Shown here: piece by piece, positions 9,007 to 17,153 of the stretch
How positions within the stretch are numbered: the first letter of the stretch is position 1
How the letters are laid out: every line of letters begins with the position of its first letter
Assembly: GCA_910587375.1 (NCBI GenBank)
Contig: CAJULR010000036.1
Span: 62,001-126,000, forward strand
DNA: 64,000 nucleotides
Source of the DNA: Candidatus Gastranaerophilales bacterium
GTDB lineage: Bacteria > Cyanobacteriota > Vampirovibrionia > Gastranaerophilales > Gastranaerophilaceae
Reading direction: 5' to 3'
Translations under genes and position numbers: made by a program
Notes under the pieces: model-generated
Told to the model about the DNA's origin: nothing
What the model saw: only the letters and a program-made list of their open reading frames with translations
Databases searched by the model: none

Positions 9007-10929
9007 CTATAGGGGCAGCAAAATCTCAAAAACTGTGCTCTTTACAACCCTTGAGCCCGCCTTAAAAGAAGTACTTGAGGAAGCGCCTGGGGAAGCGCCC
9101 GCGGAAACACCGCCTTCTGCCGCAGAATTTTTCACCCTATAACTTGTACTATCAAACCTGATTTCGCCTTTGTGTTTTTCAATAATTTTTTTGCAAATTG
9201 CAAGGCCAAGCCCTGTGCCTTCCCCAACTTTTTTTGTGGTGAAACCTGCCTGAAAAATCTTTTTCTTATCCTCTTCTTTTATTCCAAAGCCGTTATCTTC
9301 AATTTTTACAGAAAGTTTATCGTTAACAATTTCTGTTGATATAATAATTTCGCCCGCATAGCGCACACCGCCCGCACAAGCCCCATCTTGGAGCGCAGTT
9401 CCTGACAGCCCTGCGTTTTCAACACTTGCCTCTTTTTCAATGCTCTGAATTGAGTTCATTAAAATGTTTAAAAACACCTGGTTTAACATATTTGGATAGC
9501 ACTCTACAAGCGGAATTTCGCCATAATTTTTAGTCAGCTTTATATCTTTTTTAAGCTTATGGCGAAGAAGATTAAGCGTTAAATCAAGCTCCTCGTTGAT
9601 GTTTGCAGCCTGGCTTGTCATCTCATCCAGGCGCACAAAGCGTTTTAGGGATTGCACAAGGTTTGTAATCCGCCCTATAGCGTCTTTATCAATATCATTT
9701 GTATCCTTTAAAATTTCAACAATATCCTTATCAAAGGTTTCATTTGTGTCATAAAACCTCTTTGCAATTTCATTATTCGCGCAAATGCTTGCAAGCGGAG
9801 TGTTGATTTCATGGGCAACAGAGGCAATCAATTGCCCCAAAGACGCCATTTTTTCAGAGTTTATCAATTGCAATTGGGTTTCTTTCAATTCGCTTAAGGC
9901 GCCTTCAAGCTCTTCTTTTTTATCAGACACCGCCTTAAAGAGCATAGCCTGTGTAATTGCGCCTGATATTTGCATTGAAACGCCCAAAAGAAGCTCTTTT
10001 TCAATCTCTTCAATATTTTTCTTTGTTGTTAAAATTACAACAACCGCAAGTACATTTTCCTTGTTTGAAATAGGAAGAATTATCCTTGTACAGGGCGAGT
10101 TTAGAGGCTCTGCCGCATTTTCATATTCCATAAGACAAGTTTGAATTGAAATTTTATTGTCTAAAATATCATCCGTTGTCTGCTTATCGTATCTTAAAAT
10201 TTCCCCTAAAAAGGGCTTATTTTCAGGATATGTATGTTCAACTTCAAACTCTTCTCTTTCTTTGCTTTTAAGCCTTTTTGCAAAATAAGATTTTTTGGCG
10301 CCAAAAATAATATTAAGTTCATTTAAGGCTGTGTTTAAAAGGTCGTTAATATCAATGGTTTTAGAAATGTTTGTTGAAATCCTGTTTAAAAGCGCCATTT
10401 TCACAGCCTGGTTTTGCGCTTTTGAATTTGTGTTTAAAAATTCCCGATTTTGAATTTTAAGCTTCTCGTTTTCGCTTGAAAGCCGCTCCAGCATTCGTTC
10501 TTTAGTAATGTCGTAAAAATATAAAATGCGATATTTTTTCAAAGAAAATGCCTGAATTAAAAAATAAAGATACTCTTTCTCATTTTTTTGATACATCCCA
10601 TAGAGCGTGAAATTTTTCTTTGACGTTATCGCGTCTTTAAGCGGGGAATACGTTTTCAGGTTTTCGCTTTCAAGCAAACAAAATTCAAAATAAAACTTGT
10701 AATCAAGCTTTTTTAGGGCACGCGCTCCCATCTTTGGGTCAACATCAGAAAAAATATTTTGAAAAGCCTTGTTAAAATAAACGCCATTCAAGTTTTCAAT
10801 ATTATTTTCAAGATTTTTAGAGTTTTCAGGGCTTTTTTCGCCATTTTTTTGACTTTCAGGCGTCAAAAAATCGCAGATAATTATGGGCTCTTTAAGGTTG
10901 TGGTAAAAGCTTTTTAAAACAGTGCTCAT
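9007..10929 (-). CDS. Sensor histidine kinase with PAS-like and GAF domains
   Basis: 640 residues, no membrane segment, so probably cytoplasmic. Order: PAS-like sensor (about 1-145), coiled coil (146-180), GAF-like domain (190-330), HisKA with H-box VAHEINTPLASI (His373 the likely phosphorylated residue), then HATPase with N-box NQVFLNILMNSIQSI, G1 VKIEDNGFGIKEED and GTGLGLAICKKIIEKHKGEI. Two Ala/Gly/Ser-rich, higher-GC inserts interrupt the ATPase: one between N and G1 boxes (ASVENAGLSGTALQDGACAGG) and one near the C-terminus (SAAEGGVSAGASPGASSSTS). No response regulator gene is adjacent, so it is an orphan kinase. Confidence 0.9.
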   Translation of the reverse strand: MSTVLKSFYHNLKEPIIICDFLTPESQKNGEKSPENSKNLENNIENLNGVYFNKAFQNIFSDVDPKMGARALKKLDYKFYFEFCLLESENLKTYSPLKDAITSKKNFTLYGMYQKNEKEYLYFLIQAFSLKKYRILYFYDITKERMLERLSSENEKLKIQNREFLNTNSKAQNQAVKMALLNRISTNISKTIDINDLLNTALNELNIIFGAKKSYFAKRLKSKEREEFEVEHTYPENKPFLGEILRYDKQTTDDILDNKISIQTCLMEYENAAEPLNSPCTRIILPISNKENVLAVVVILTTKKNIEEIEKELLLGVSMQISGAITQAMLFKAVSDKKEELEGALSELKETQLQLINSEKMASLGQLIASVAHEINTPLASICANNEIAKRFYDTNETFDKDIVEILKDTNDIDKDAIGRITNLVQSLKRFVRLDEMTSQAANINEELDLTLNLLRHKLKKDIKLTKNYGEIPLVECYPNMLNQVFLNILMNSIQSIEKEASVENAGLSGTALQDGACAGGVRYAGEIIISTEIVNDKLSVKIEDNGFGIKEEDKKKIFQAGFTTKKVGEGTGLGLAICKKIIEKHKGEIRFDSTSYRVKNSAAEGGVSAGASPGASSSTSFKAGSRVVKSTVFEILLPL

Positions 10930-10989
10930 AATTTAATTCCCGCCTTTAATATAAGGGGTATCATACCCAAAAACGCCTAAAATCAAGCT

Positions 10990-11697
10990 TTATAGCATAT
11001 AATCATCGGGTGCTTTTTTTACATAAAAGCCAAGGCCCACGGATTTAAAACTTGAATTTTCGTTTTTCAGTGTGAAATTTTCTTTATTCAATTCGTTAAG
11101 TTTTTGTCTTAAAGATTCATTTTCTGTCTTTGCACGAATTAATTCCACAACAATTTCATCAAGCCCATCCATTTTTTCATTCAAAACGCTTGAAATTCTA
11201 TCCACAATGTTATTTTCAAGGGCAGCGAAGCCTCTTGACACAACATTGTTATCAACCCCATCAAGGGCCATTAAGTCTGCAGTATCCTCTACAGGCGCAA
11301 TTTCTCTGTTTTGTGCCTTTTCTTTTACTCTTTGAAGGAAATTATTTTCCTTGGTTTTATATAAAATATTTGATTCGTTTTCAATTTCTTTTTTAATGTT
11401 CATTTTCTTAACTGCTTCTTCTATTGCGCGCTTTTTTTCCTCTTGAAGTTCTTTTGTATGTTGATATAATTCTTTAACTTTCTTTAGCACATCTATATCA
11501 TCTTTTGAAAAATAAATGTTGCCAAAACCGTCTTTTTTGGGCTTCAAACAGGCCTTTTGGCAAAGCGTTGAAACTTCTTTGGGGTTTGAATTTAATATCC
11601 TTAAAAGCTGTCCCGCAGTTATTATTTCTTCCATCTGATTAATATCTTTCACTTCAAAATTTTCCAACTTAAAATCCTTCTCGATGTAAAAATTCAT
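10990..11697 (-). CDS. MerR-like helix-turn-helix protein with coiled coil
   Basis: 235 residues. Residues about 24-80 (ITAGQLLRILNSNPKEVSTLCQKACLKPKKDGFGNIYFSKDDIDVLKKVKEL) look like a MerR-type DNA-binding domain with a shortened wing. A charged coiled coil follows (81-135), then a linker, and a second coiled coil (LIRAKTENESLRQKLNELNKENFTLKNEN) near the end. No effector domain is visible. It is divergent from thymidylate kinase, and the intervening region holds a 7-bp inverted repeat that could be its own operator. It may be a nucleoid or cell-cycle type regulator, but this is a guess. Confidence 0.55.
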   Translation of the reverse strand: MNFYIEKDFKLENFEVKDINQMEEIITAGQLLRILNSNPKEVSTLCQKACLKPKKDGFGNIYFSKDDIDVLKKVKELYQHTKELQEEKKRAIEEAVKKMNIKKEIENESNILYKTKENNFLQRVKEKAQNREIAPVEDTADLMALDGVDNNVVSRGFAALENNIVDRISSVLNEKMDGLDEIVVELIRAKTENESLRQKLNELNKENFTLKNENSSFKSVGLGFYVKKAPDDYML

Positions 11698-11768
11698 GGG
11701 TAATTTATTTCACAACAACATTATAGATTAAATTTTTTAAAAAACTATAACTTTATTTTTCAATTTTT

Positions 11769-11798
11769 ACAATTTAGCACAAATTGTAATATTATAAT
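11769..11798. promoter_or_regulatory. Inverted repeat overlapping the tmk promoter
   Basis: ACAATTT (11769-11775) and AAATTGT (11781-11787) form a perfect 7-bp inverted repeat with a 5-base spacer, directly upstream of TATAAT (11793-11798). It sits where a repressor would block the -35 region of the tmk operon, and lies between tmk and the divergent MerR-like gene. Confidence 0.45.
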
Positions 11799-11836
11799 AT
11801 AATAAACAAAGAAGAGATTTGGGAAAATTTTAGTCT

Positions 11837-12472
11837 ATGCACAAGGGGCACAAGGAGAATAGGGGATATTTTATAACCTTTGAAGGGGCGGACGGCTGTG
11901 GAAAAACAACGCAAATAGGCCTTCTCGCCGAATATCTTAACAAAAAAAATATTGAAAATATTTTAACACGCGAGCCCGGAGGCTCTGATTTAGGGGTACA
12001 TTTAAGAAAAATTTTATTACATTATGAAGCCCCCGTTTCAAATGTCGCAGAAACTTTTCTATACCTTGCAGACAGAGCCCAGCATATTGAATATAAAATA
12101 AAACCTGCACTTGAAGCGGGAAAAATTGTCCTCTGCGACAGGCATACAGATTCAACCCTTGCCTATCAAGGATACGGCAGAGAACAAGATTTAGACAAAA
12201 TTAAATATTTAAACGACATTGCAACTGCAGGGGTTAAGCCTGATTTAACAATAGTTTTCGACATTGATTCTGAAATTGCCCAAAAAAGGCTTGGGGGCGA
12301 AAAAGACCGCCTGGAAGCAGAAGGGCTTGAATTTCATAAAAAATTAAGATTTGGATATTTAGACATAGCAAAAAAAGACCCGAAAAGGGTGAAAGTAATA
12401 GACGCAAATCAAAGTATAGAGAGGGTTTTTGAAGACACTCTAAAGGTAATTGAGGAATTTTTAAACATATGA
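11837..12472 (+). CDS. tmk: Thymidylate kinase
   Basis: 211 residues; phosphorylates dTMP to dTDP. P-loop FEGADGCGKTTQ (about residues 15-26), the TREPGGSDLG motif that binds the dTMP phosphate, the CDRHTDSTLAYQGYGR segment and a lid region (AQKRLGGEKDRLEAEG). Length fits the family. The ATG of the following TPR gene overlaps its end (ATGA at 12469-12472), so the two are translationally coupled. Confidence 0.95.
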   Translation: MHKGHKENRGYFITFEGADGCGKTTQIGLLAEYLNKKNIENILTREPGGSDLGVHLRKILLHYEAPVSNVAETFLYLADRAQHIEYKIKPALEAGKIVLCDRHTDSTLAYQGYGREQDLDKIKYLNDIATAGVKPDLTIVFDIDSEIAQKRLGGEKDRLEAEGLEFHKKLRFGYLDIAKKDPKRVKVIDANQSIERVFEDTLKVIEEFLNI

Positions 12473-14226
12473 AAAGAAGTATAAGAAAAAGATTTTTAAT
12501 CGTTTGTTTGGCGCTTTTAATTCAATCTCAAGGGTTTTCAAGCCCCCTTTGGAACATTGAAACAGGCGTAAATTTAATTAACAGTCAAAAATATGCTGAA
12601 GCTGCCAAATTCTTCGAAGGATATGTAAAAAGCAGCCCAAATGACTCTGACGGGCACTATTACCTTGGCGTTTGCTATAAAAATTTAAACAAAATGGATA
12701 AATCTGCCTACCATCTTCAAAAATCTTACGAACTTTCAAAAAACCTTGAAAAGATAAGCGTTGCGCCAAAATATACAGCAGAAGCCACCGCAGAAGATGA
12801 CTACCTTGATATGGCAAATATGTATTATGATTCAGGAAATTACATAAAGGCGCTGCAATATACTGATTTAATTTTAAATGTTAACCCGAACAATATAAAC
12901 GGGCTTATTTTAAAAACAAAAATTTATTACAACCAAAACAATAAAAACCAGGCTGCAGTGTATTTCAAAAAAGCGCTAATGCTTGATAACACGCTTCTTA
13001 GCTCTATTTGGGCAAAAAATTTAGGAATTTCAACAATTCCAAAATATGATTTTGACTATTACAACACAAAAGGCCTTGAATACTACTATTCAGGAGATTC
13101 TAAAGGCGCTTTAACATATTTTGAAAAAGCTGTTGAAATTAACCCAAAAAGCGCTCAGGCCTTTAATAACCTTGCCTTATGCCATATGCAATTAAACGAT
13201 TTTGACAGCGCAAAAGCCGCATTGAACAAGGCTTTAAGGGCAGATAAGAATTTTAATTTAACATATATAAACCTTGCAAAATTTGAGGCCTTAAAAGACA
13301 ATGCCTTAAAAAAACCTGGCAAAGCCGCAGGAATTAATAAACAAAGAGAAAAATACCTAAAAGAGGCCCTAAAAGTAAACCCCAACAGTAAATATGCCTA
13401 TTTAGAACTTGGAAATTTCTACCTTGAAAATAAGGACTATCAAAACGCAAATATAAACTTTAAAAATGCCGTTTTAATTGACGGAAATTTCTACGAAGCA
13501 CTTATGGGGCTTGGGACAAGCTATGTTGAAGAAGGAAATTTATCTGAAGGCCTTAAGGCCCTAAGAAAGGCTTCCACGGTAACTCAAAACGGGGGCAAAA
13601 ACCCTGATATGCTTTATTATTTAGCCAAAATTTGTATTGCAAACACAAATGTTAATGAAGGAAAAACCTACCTTCTTGACGCCATAAAACAGAGTGAAAA
13701 CCCGAATTATTACTTTGAACTTGGAAAAATTTATTACAGCGAAAATGATTACTCATCCGCCCAAAATGCCTTTAAAAAGGCTATGGAGCTTGATTTGGAT
13801 TTTGAGCTTGAAGCGGATATTTACAATTATTTCGGGCTCATTGAATACAAAAATTTTGATACAGACCAGGCAATTTATATGTTTAAAAAGGCTGTAGACC
13901 TGGAGCCTAAAAGGGCTATGTACCTTTACAACCTTGCCCAGGCCTATAAAAGCCTTGGGGATAAAAACGCCTATTCAAAAGAAATTAACGCCATTGCAAA
14001 CCTGAAACCCCGCACTGTACAAGATTTCTTAGACTTTTCAACAATTTATTACGACAAGAAAAACACCCCGGTTGCAATAAAAGTTTTAAGCGACGGAATT
14101 GAAAAATTTCCCGAGGAAAGAAGCCTGTATGAAGCGAAATTAAAGCTTTTCCGCGCCACAAAAGACGCCAAAGGAATTAAAGACACAGAGGCTGAAATTC
14201 GCAGCAAATTCAGACGGCAGATTTAA
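12469..14226 (+). CDS. Exported TPR-repeat protein
   Basis: 585 residues. An N-terminal signal peptide (KRSIRKRFLIVCLALLIQSQGFSS) is followed by roughly ten tetratricopeptide repeats, for example SDGHYYLGVCYKNLNKMDKSAYHLQKSYEL, GLEYYYSGDSKGALTYFEKAVEINPKSAQAFNNLALCHMQ and YAYLELGNFYLENKDYQNANINFKNAVLID. TPR proteins scaffold complexes; here export to periplasm or outer membrane is inferred from the signal peptide. No catalytic domain is seen. It is coupled to tmk and followed by peptide locus 2. Confidence 0.85.
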   Translation: MKRSIRKRFLIVCLALLIQSQGFSSPLWNIETGVNLINSQKYAEAAKFFEGYVKSSPNDSDGHYYLGVCYKNLNKMDKSAYHLQKSYELSKNLEKISVAPKYTAEATAEDDYLDMANMYYDSGNYIKALQYTDLILNVNPNNINGLILKTKIYYNQNNKNQAAVYFKKALMLDNTLLSSIWAKNLGISTIPKYDFDYYNTKGLEYYYSGDSKGALTYFEKAVEINPKSAQAFNNLALCHMQLNDFDSAKAALNKALRADKNFNLTYINLAKFEALKDNALKKPGKAAGINKQREKYLKEALKVNPNSKYAYLELGNFYLENKDYQNANINFKNAVLIDGNFYEALMGLGTSYVEEGNLSEGLKALRKASTVTQNGGKNPDMLYYLAKICIANTNVNEGKTYLLDAIKQSENPNYYFELGKIYYSENDYSSAQNAFKKAMELDLDFELEADIYNYFGLIEYKNFDTDQAIYMFKKAVDLEPKRAMYLYNLAQAYKSLGDKNAYSKEINAIANLKPRTVQDFLDFSTIYYDKKNTPVAIKVLSDGIEKFPEERSLYEAKLKLFRATKDAKGIKDTEAEIRSKFRRQI

Positions 14227-14241
14227 TTAGCCGGGGTAAAA

Positions 14242-14311
14242 GATACTCTTTTCAAAAGGAACCGACGACAATATTATTCTGACTTCGGGTTGGTTCCCGA
14301 TTAGAAAGGAG
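14242..14311 (+). promoter_or_regulatory. Structured leader of candidate toxin 2
   Basis: CTCTTTTC (14246-14253) can pair with GAAAGGAG (14304-14311), hiding the ribosome binding site. Inside this lies a 9-bp stem (GGAACCGAC 14258-14266 with GTTGGTTCC 14289-14297, one G-U). Its loop carries TCTGACTTC (14278-14286), repeated at 14402-14410. GATACTCT (14242-14249) can instead pair with AGAGTATC (14414-14421) downstream of the peptide gene. Confidence 0.55.
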
Positions 14312-14317
14312 GGTAAT

Positions 14318-14395
14318 ATGGATAATTTCAACATAAGTTTATTTTTAATCTTTTTGATTTTATTTATATTGAAAAACGGCTCTCATTTAAAATAA
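14318..14395 (+). CDS. Small hydrophobic peptide, candidate type I toxin 2
   Basis: 25 codons starting MDNFNISLFLIFLILF, a single predicted membrane helix with a short polar tail ending KNGSHLK. GAAAGGAGGG lies five bases before the ATG. The 3' end of the gene encodes the terminator hairpin of an opposing RNA. The architecture is that of type I toxins, whose peptides insert in the inner membrane; no homologue is recognised by sequence. Confidence 0.55.
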   Translation: MDNFNISLFLIFLILFILKNGSHLK

Positions 14396-14450
14396 GAACC
14401 GTCTGACTTCTACAGAGTATCCGGCAGTTCTCGCAAAACTGCCACCCTGT
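14370..14450 (-). ncRNA. Candidate antitoxin RNA 2 (antisense to peptide 2)
   Basis: Estimated 80-base RNA. It begins near 14450 with ACAGGGTGGC, folds a 7-bp hairpin (14423-14429 with 14437-14443), has a single-stranded linker containing GAAGTCAGA (complement of 14402-14410) and ends in a hairpin at 14376-14402 followed by five T. GAAGTCAGA is also a 9-base perfect complement of the loop in the toxin 2 leader, giving a second pairing site in trans. Confidence 0.55.
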
Positions 14451-14456
14451 GCTTAT

Positions 14457-14484
14457 ATTATAACCCATTTTTACAATTTTTCAA
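14457..14484 (-). promoter_or_regulatory. Promoter of antisense RNA 2
   Basis: Minus strand TTGAAA (14484-14479), 16-base spacer, TATAAT (14462-14457): the same boxes and spacing as the ssrA promoter, so a strong constitutive promoter. Confidence 0.8.
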
Positions 14485-14582
14485 CAGTCTTCAAATTTTC
14501 AAGCAATATGGCATAATAGCTAAAATGCAGCCACAGCAAGGGTTTGCGCTCGCTTCACAGAGGCCTCTTCACAGAAGTCTTC

Positions 14583-15251
14583 TTACGGCAAGTTCAAAAA
14601 TTTGTGCACTTGCGGAATTAGGCGAATTCTTGAATATTTTTCGTATAATTTCTGGAAAATCCCCGTCATATCAAGGTTTTTAGAGATTGGCATTTTTGGC
14701 TGCAAAATTATTTCTATCCCATGTTTTAAGCCCAAATTTGCAAGTTCAGAAATTTCTTTATCTGTTATATTTTCATCAAAAACAACCTTGGCAAAAACGT
14801 TGGAATCCCTTGCTACGAGCAGAAATTCGTCACTTACAGAAAAATCATTCTTCTGCCCTGTGGCGCTTTCCAATTTTATATCCATAGAAATAATATCCAC
14901 ATAATCAATTACGTCACGAAGGTTGTAAGGCAGACTGCCATTGGTTTCCAGGTATATTTTCTTTTTCAAGGAACCCTTGTGCTCTGCTAAAAAATCTCTT
15001 AAAAATTCAGACTGTAAAAGCGGCTCTCCGCCTGTAAAACTAATGGTTTCGGCACTATAATGTTTTATTTCATCATACAGCGCAGATTTTGTCAAAATCA
15101 CAGTTTTTTTGTCGTCAGGAATATTTGTGTCACAATATTTACAGTTCAAATTACACCCCAAAAGCCTTATAAACAGGTGTTTTTCGCCAACACAAAGCCC
15201 TTCTCCCTGAATTGATTCAAAAATTTCCGTTATTTTGCAAGTTTTTTCCAA
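14583..15251 (-). CDS. queE: 7-carboxy-7-deazaguanine synthase
   Basis: 222-residue radical SAM enzyme that contracts 6-carboxytetrahydropterin to 7-carboxy-7-deazaguanine in queuosine (preQ1) synthesis. N-terminal EIFESIQGEGLCVGEKHLFIRLLGCNLNCKYCDT has the QueE cap and the CxxxCxxC cluster motif (CNLNCKYC). ISFTGGEPLLQ is the SAM-binding GGE motif. Start is TTG; no ATG precedes the conserved N-terminus. It lies 15 bases downstream of the DnaJ-like gene and is probably cotranscribed with it. No other que gene is in the window. Confidence 0.9.
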   Translation of the reverse strand: MEKTCKITEIFESIQGEGLCVGEKHLFIRLLGCNLNCKYCDTNIPDDKKTVILTKSALYDEIKHYSAETISFTGGEPLLQSEFLRDFLAEHKGSLKKKIYLETNGSLPYNLRDVIDYVDIISMDIKLESATGQKNDFSVSDEFLLVARDSNVFAKVVFDENITDKEISELANLGLKHGIEIILQPKMPISKNLDMTGIFQKLYEKYSRIRLIPQVHKFLNLP

Positions 15252-15266
15252 TTTCTCTTAAAATCC

Positions 15267-16346
15267 TTATCCCCTGTGTGTTTTGAGGTCTAAATCTCTC
15301 AATTTTTCATACAATTCAAGCTCTTTTTGGCTCAAATTTTTTTCAATATCAATCTTTACAACCACGGTATATTCTGCCTTCAGGCCTTGTATTTGAAGGT
15401 TTAGAGCCTCTTTTCTAAGTTTAAATCTTGAGCCCGATTTTGTCAAAGGTGGAATTTTAATCTTTACAAATTTTCCATCTAAAGGCACACGGACTTCACC
15501 CCCTAAAGCCGCTTGCCATGGGCTTATTGAGGTTTCTATTAAAATATTTTCATCAGATTTTTCTTCCTGCCTCTGCTCTTCTTTTTGTTCAATTTGAATT
15601 AAAAGATAAAGGTCGCCGTTTTTGCCGCCAAATTTTCCATACTCGCCCTCACCCTTCACTTTCATTTTTGTGCCGTCTTTTATGCCCGCAGGAATTTTCA
15701 CGTTCATAATTTTATGTTCCGATTTTTCGCCCGCACCGTGGCATAGGGCACAAACCATGCCGTTAAAGTAGCGTCTGCCAAGGCATTTAGGGCACTTATC
15801 AGTATGAAGAACATTGATTTTCCTCATTGTTCCCCGTTTTGCCTCCTCTTTTGATACCTTTACGACGGTTTCAATATCTTTACCATCTATAACAGGGCTC
15901 TGTGCGCGGGTTTTAGCCTCTTTTGTTTCGTGTATATCCTGTTTTTTCGCCGTTTTTGACGTTTCATTTTTGTAAAAAGCGCTTTCTTGTTGGGTTTCTC
16001 TCGTTTCGCCCCCTGAAAAAGCTTGCTCTTGCTTTATTTCAGCCTGTTTTTTATCAAGCCCGACATCGTTTTTTTCAAACTTACCTGAACCTTGCTTTTG
16101 CGTTTTTACATCGCATGTATTATAAACCCCTGAAAACCCGCTTAAAGTGTCGTATTGAAGCCTTTTAGTATCGTCCAAAAGCGTCTGCACCGCATTATTC
16201 AGGAGTTTAAAATATTCTTCGGCCTCTTTTGTTTTGTTCACATCCGGGTGATAAATCCTCACAAGCCTTCTATAGGCGGCTTTTATATCCTCTTTTGAAG
16301 CGCTCGGGGTCAAATCTAAAATGTCGTAAAAATTTTTATTTTTCAT
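15267..16346 (-). CDS. DnaJ-family cochaperone with reduced zinc domain
   Basis: 359 residues. J domain at 1-70 with the HPD motif (RIYHPDVNK), which stimulates DnaK ATPase. A long polar Gln/Lys/Glu linker (about 80-150) replaces the Gly/Phe region. The zinc region has only two Cys pairs (CPKCLGRRYFNGMVCALCHGAGE) instead of the four CxxCxGxG repeats of DnaJ. C-terminal beta domains follow (VKIPAGIKDGTKMKVKGEGEYG...). So it is intermediate between DnaJ and CbpA types. TAAAAT lies 12 bases before the ATG with no SD. Upstream partner of queE. Confidence 0.85.
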   Translation of the reverse strand: MKNKNFYDILDLTPSASKEDIKAAYRRLVRIYHPDVNKTKEAEEYFKLLNNAVQTLLDDTKRLQYDTLSGFSGVYNTCDVKTQKQGSGKFEKNDVGLDKKQAEIKQEQAFSGGETRETQQESAFYKNETSKTAKKQDIHETKEAKTRAQSPVIDGKDIETVVKVSKEEAKRGTMRKINVLHTDKCPKCLGRRYFNGMVCALCHGAGEKSEHKIMNVKIPAGIKDGTKMKVKGEGEYGKFGGKNGDLYLLIQIEQKEEQRQEEKSDENILIETSISPWQAALGGEVRVPLDGKFVKIKIPPLTKSGSRFKLRKEALNLQIQGLKAEYTVVVKIDIEKNLSQKELELYEKLRDLDLKTHRG

Positions 16347-16380
16347 AAGTCTTATTTGATTTTAACAAATTTTTCGGGAT

Positions 16381-16410
16381 AAAAAAATCCCCTATGGCAA
16401 ACCACAGGGG
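16381..16410 (-). terminator. Rho-independent terminator
   Basis: Minus strand CCCCTGTGG (16410-16402) pairs with CCATAGGGG (16397-16389), followed by seven T. It separates the 124-residue gene and the region after it from dnaJ-like/queE. Confidence 0.8.
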
Positions 16411-16546
16411 AAAACTTTTAAAGAACTATGGAGATATAGGAGAGAGGAGAAAATTATCTTTGGCTTTTGCCCTTATATCAAGGGTTTTCACCTTTTTGGC
16501 CTTTTTAAACCCAAGTACCGTAGGGGTTTTGGACTTTATGTATATA
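16411..16546 (-). ncRNA. Possible structured RNA or long 3' UTR
   Basis: About 135-160 bases between a TACAAT box (16551-16546) and the terminator at 16381-16410. Minus strand has GGGTTT/AAACCC and CCCTT/AAGGG stems sharing the CCC, plus GGC/GCC, and its 5' CCCCTACGG can also pair with CCATAGGGG of the terminator. The -35 spacing (TTGAAA, 19 bases) is poor, so this may simply be the 3' UTR of the 124-residue gene. No Rfam family recognised. Confidence 0.3.
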
Positions 16547-16599
16547 TTGTAAACTTTTAAACTGCCGTATTTTCAACTAAAAGCTCTTTTTATCGGATA

Positions 16600-16974
16600 T
16601 TATAGGGTTTGAAGAGTAGCTTGCGCCGCAAGAGCCAATGCCTGAGCTTCTGAAATCCCCGGAAATTCGGCTTTTATAACGTTTGCCATTTCTTCTGCTT
16701 TATTTTCAAATTCGCCCATTGAACCCTGAATTCTAGCTATAGAGGCGTCATCCAGGTATTTTTTAGGGTCAATCGTAAGCGCACTGCCTAATACAGCCGC
16801 TTTGTTTTGCGCTGCAGACAAATTCATTGCGCTGTAAATTGCTTCGCTGTCAACCTTTTTTGAATCGGCGTTAACAGGCGCATTTTCTTTGTTTTGAGTC
16901 TTGTTTTCGTCTTCCTTTTTTTCCACTTGCTTTTGGAAATTTAATCCATAAAGATTAAGATTAATTTTGTCCAT
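16600..16974 (-). CDS. Small lineage-specific hypothetical protein
   Basis: 124 residues, not recognised. Begins MDKINLNLYGLNFQKQVEKKED, a Lys/Glu/Asn-rich linker follows, then a helical, Ala-rich C-terminal half (ALTIDPKKYLDDASIARIQGSMGEFENKAEEMANVIKAEFPGISEAQALALAAQATLQTL). An upstream ATG at 16980 overlaps the GGAG, so the second ATG, six bases after AAGGAG, is the better start. Two terminator-type hairpins flank it, so it is a single-gene unit and probably well expressed. The N-terminal GLNF segment resembles the FTG/NF motifs of other lineage proteins here. Confidence 0.75.
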   Translation of the reverse strand: MDKINLNLYGLNFQKQVEKKEDENKTQNKENAPVNADSKKVDSEAIYSAMNLSAAQNKAAVLGSALTIDPKKYLDDASIARIQGSMGEFENKAEEMANVIKAEFPGISEAQALALAAQATLQTL

Positions 16975-17098
16975 AGTCATCTCCTTGCTTTGAAGTCTTT
17001 AAAAGTCTTTATCGTTCCTTATGTTTAGACTATCGGCTTTGTTTTACTGAAACTTTATAGTTTTACAAAAAACCGTTACAAAAATTAATATTAACCTC

Positions 17099-17125
17099 GA
17101 AAACCCTTGCAGCACAAGGGTTTTT
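17099..17125 (-). terminator. Terminator of purB
   Basis: AAACCCTTG (17101-17109) and CAAGGGTTT (17115-17123) form a 9-bp stem, with T residues on either strand. It lies 30 bases after the purB stop. Confidence 0.65.
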
Positions 17126-17153
17126 AATAAATAAAAAATATTTTACAAAAGGT

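Noticed and set aside
16459..16551. Plus-strand TTG-started frame coding a hydrophobic 30-residue peptide (AFALISRVF...) after GAGAGAGGAG, opposite a possible RNA, resembling a fourth toxin-antitoxin locus
   Set aside because: No ATG, spacing of about 10 bases to TTG, no antisense terminator inside the frame and no repeats like the other three loci.
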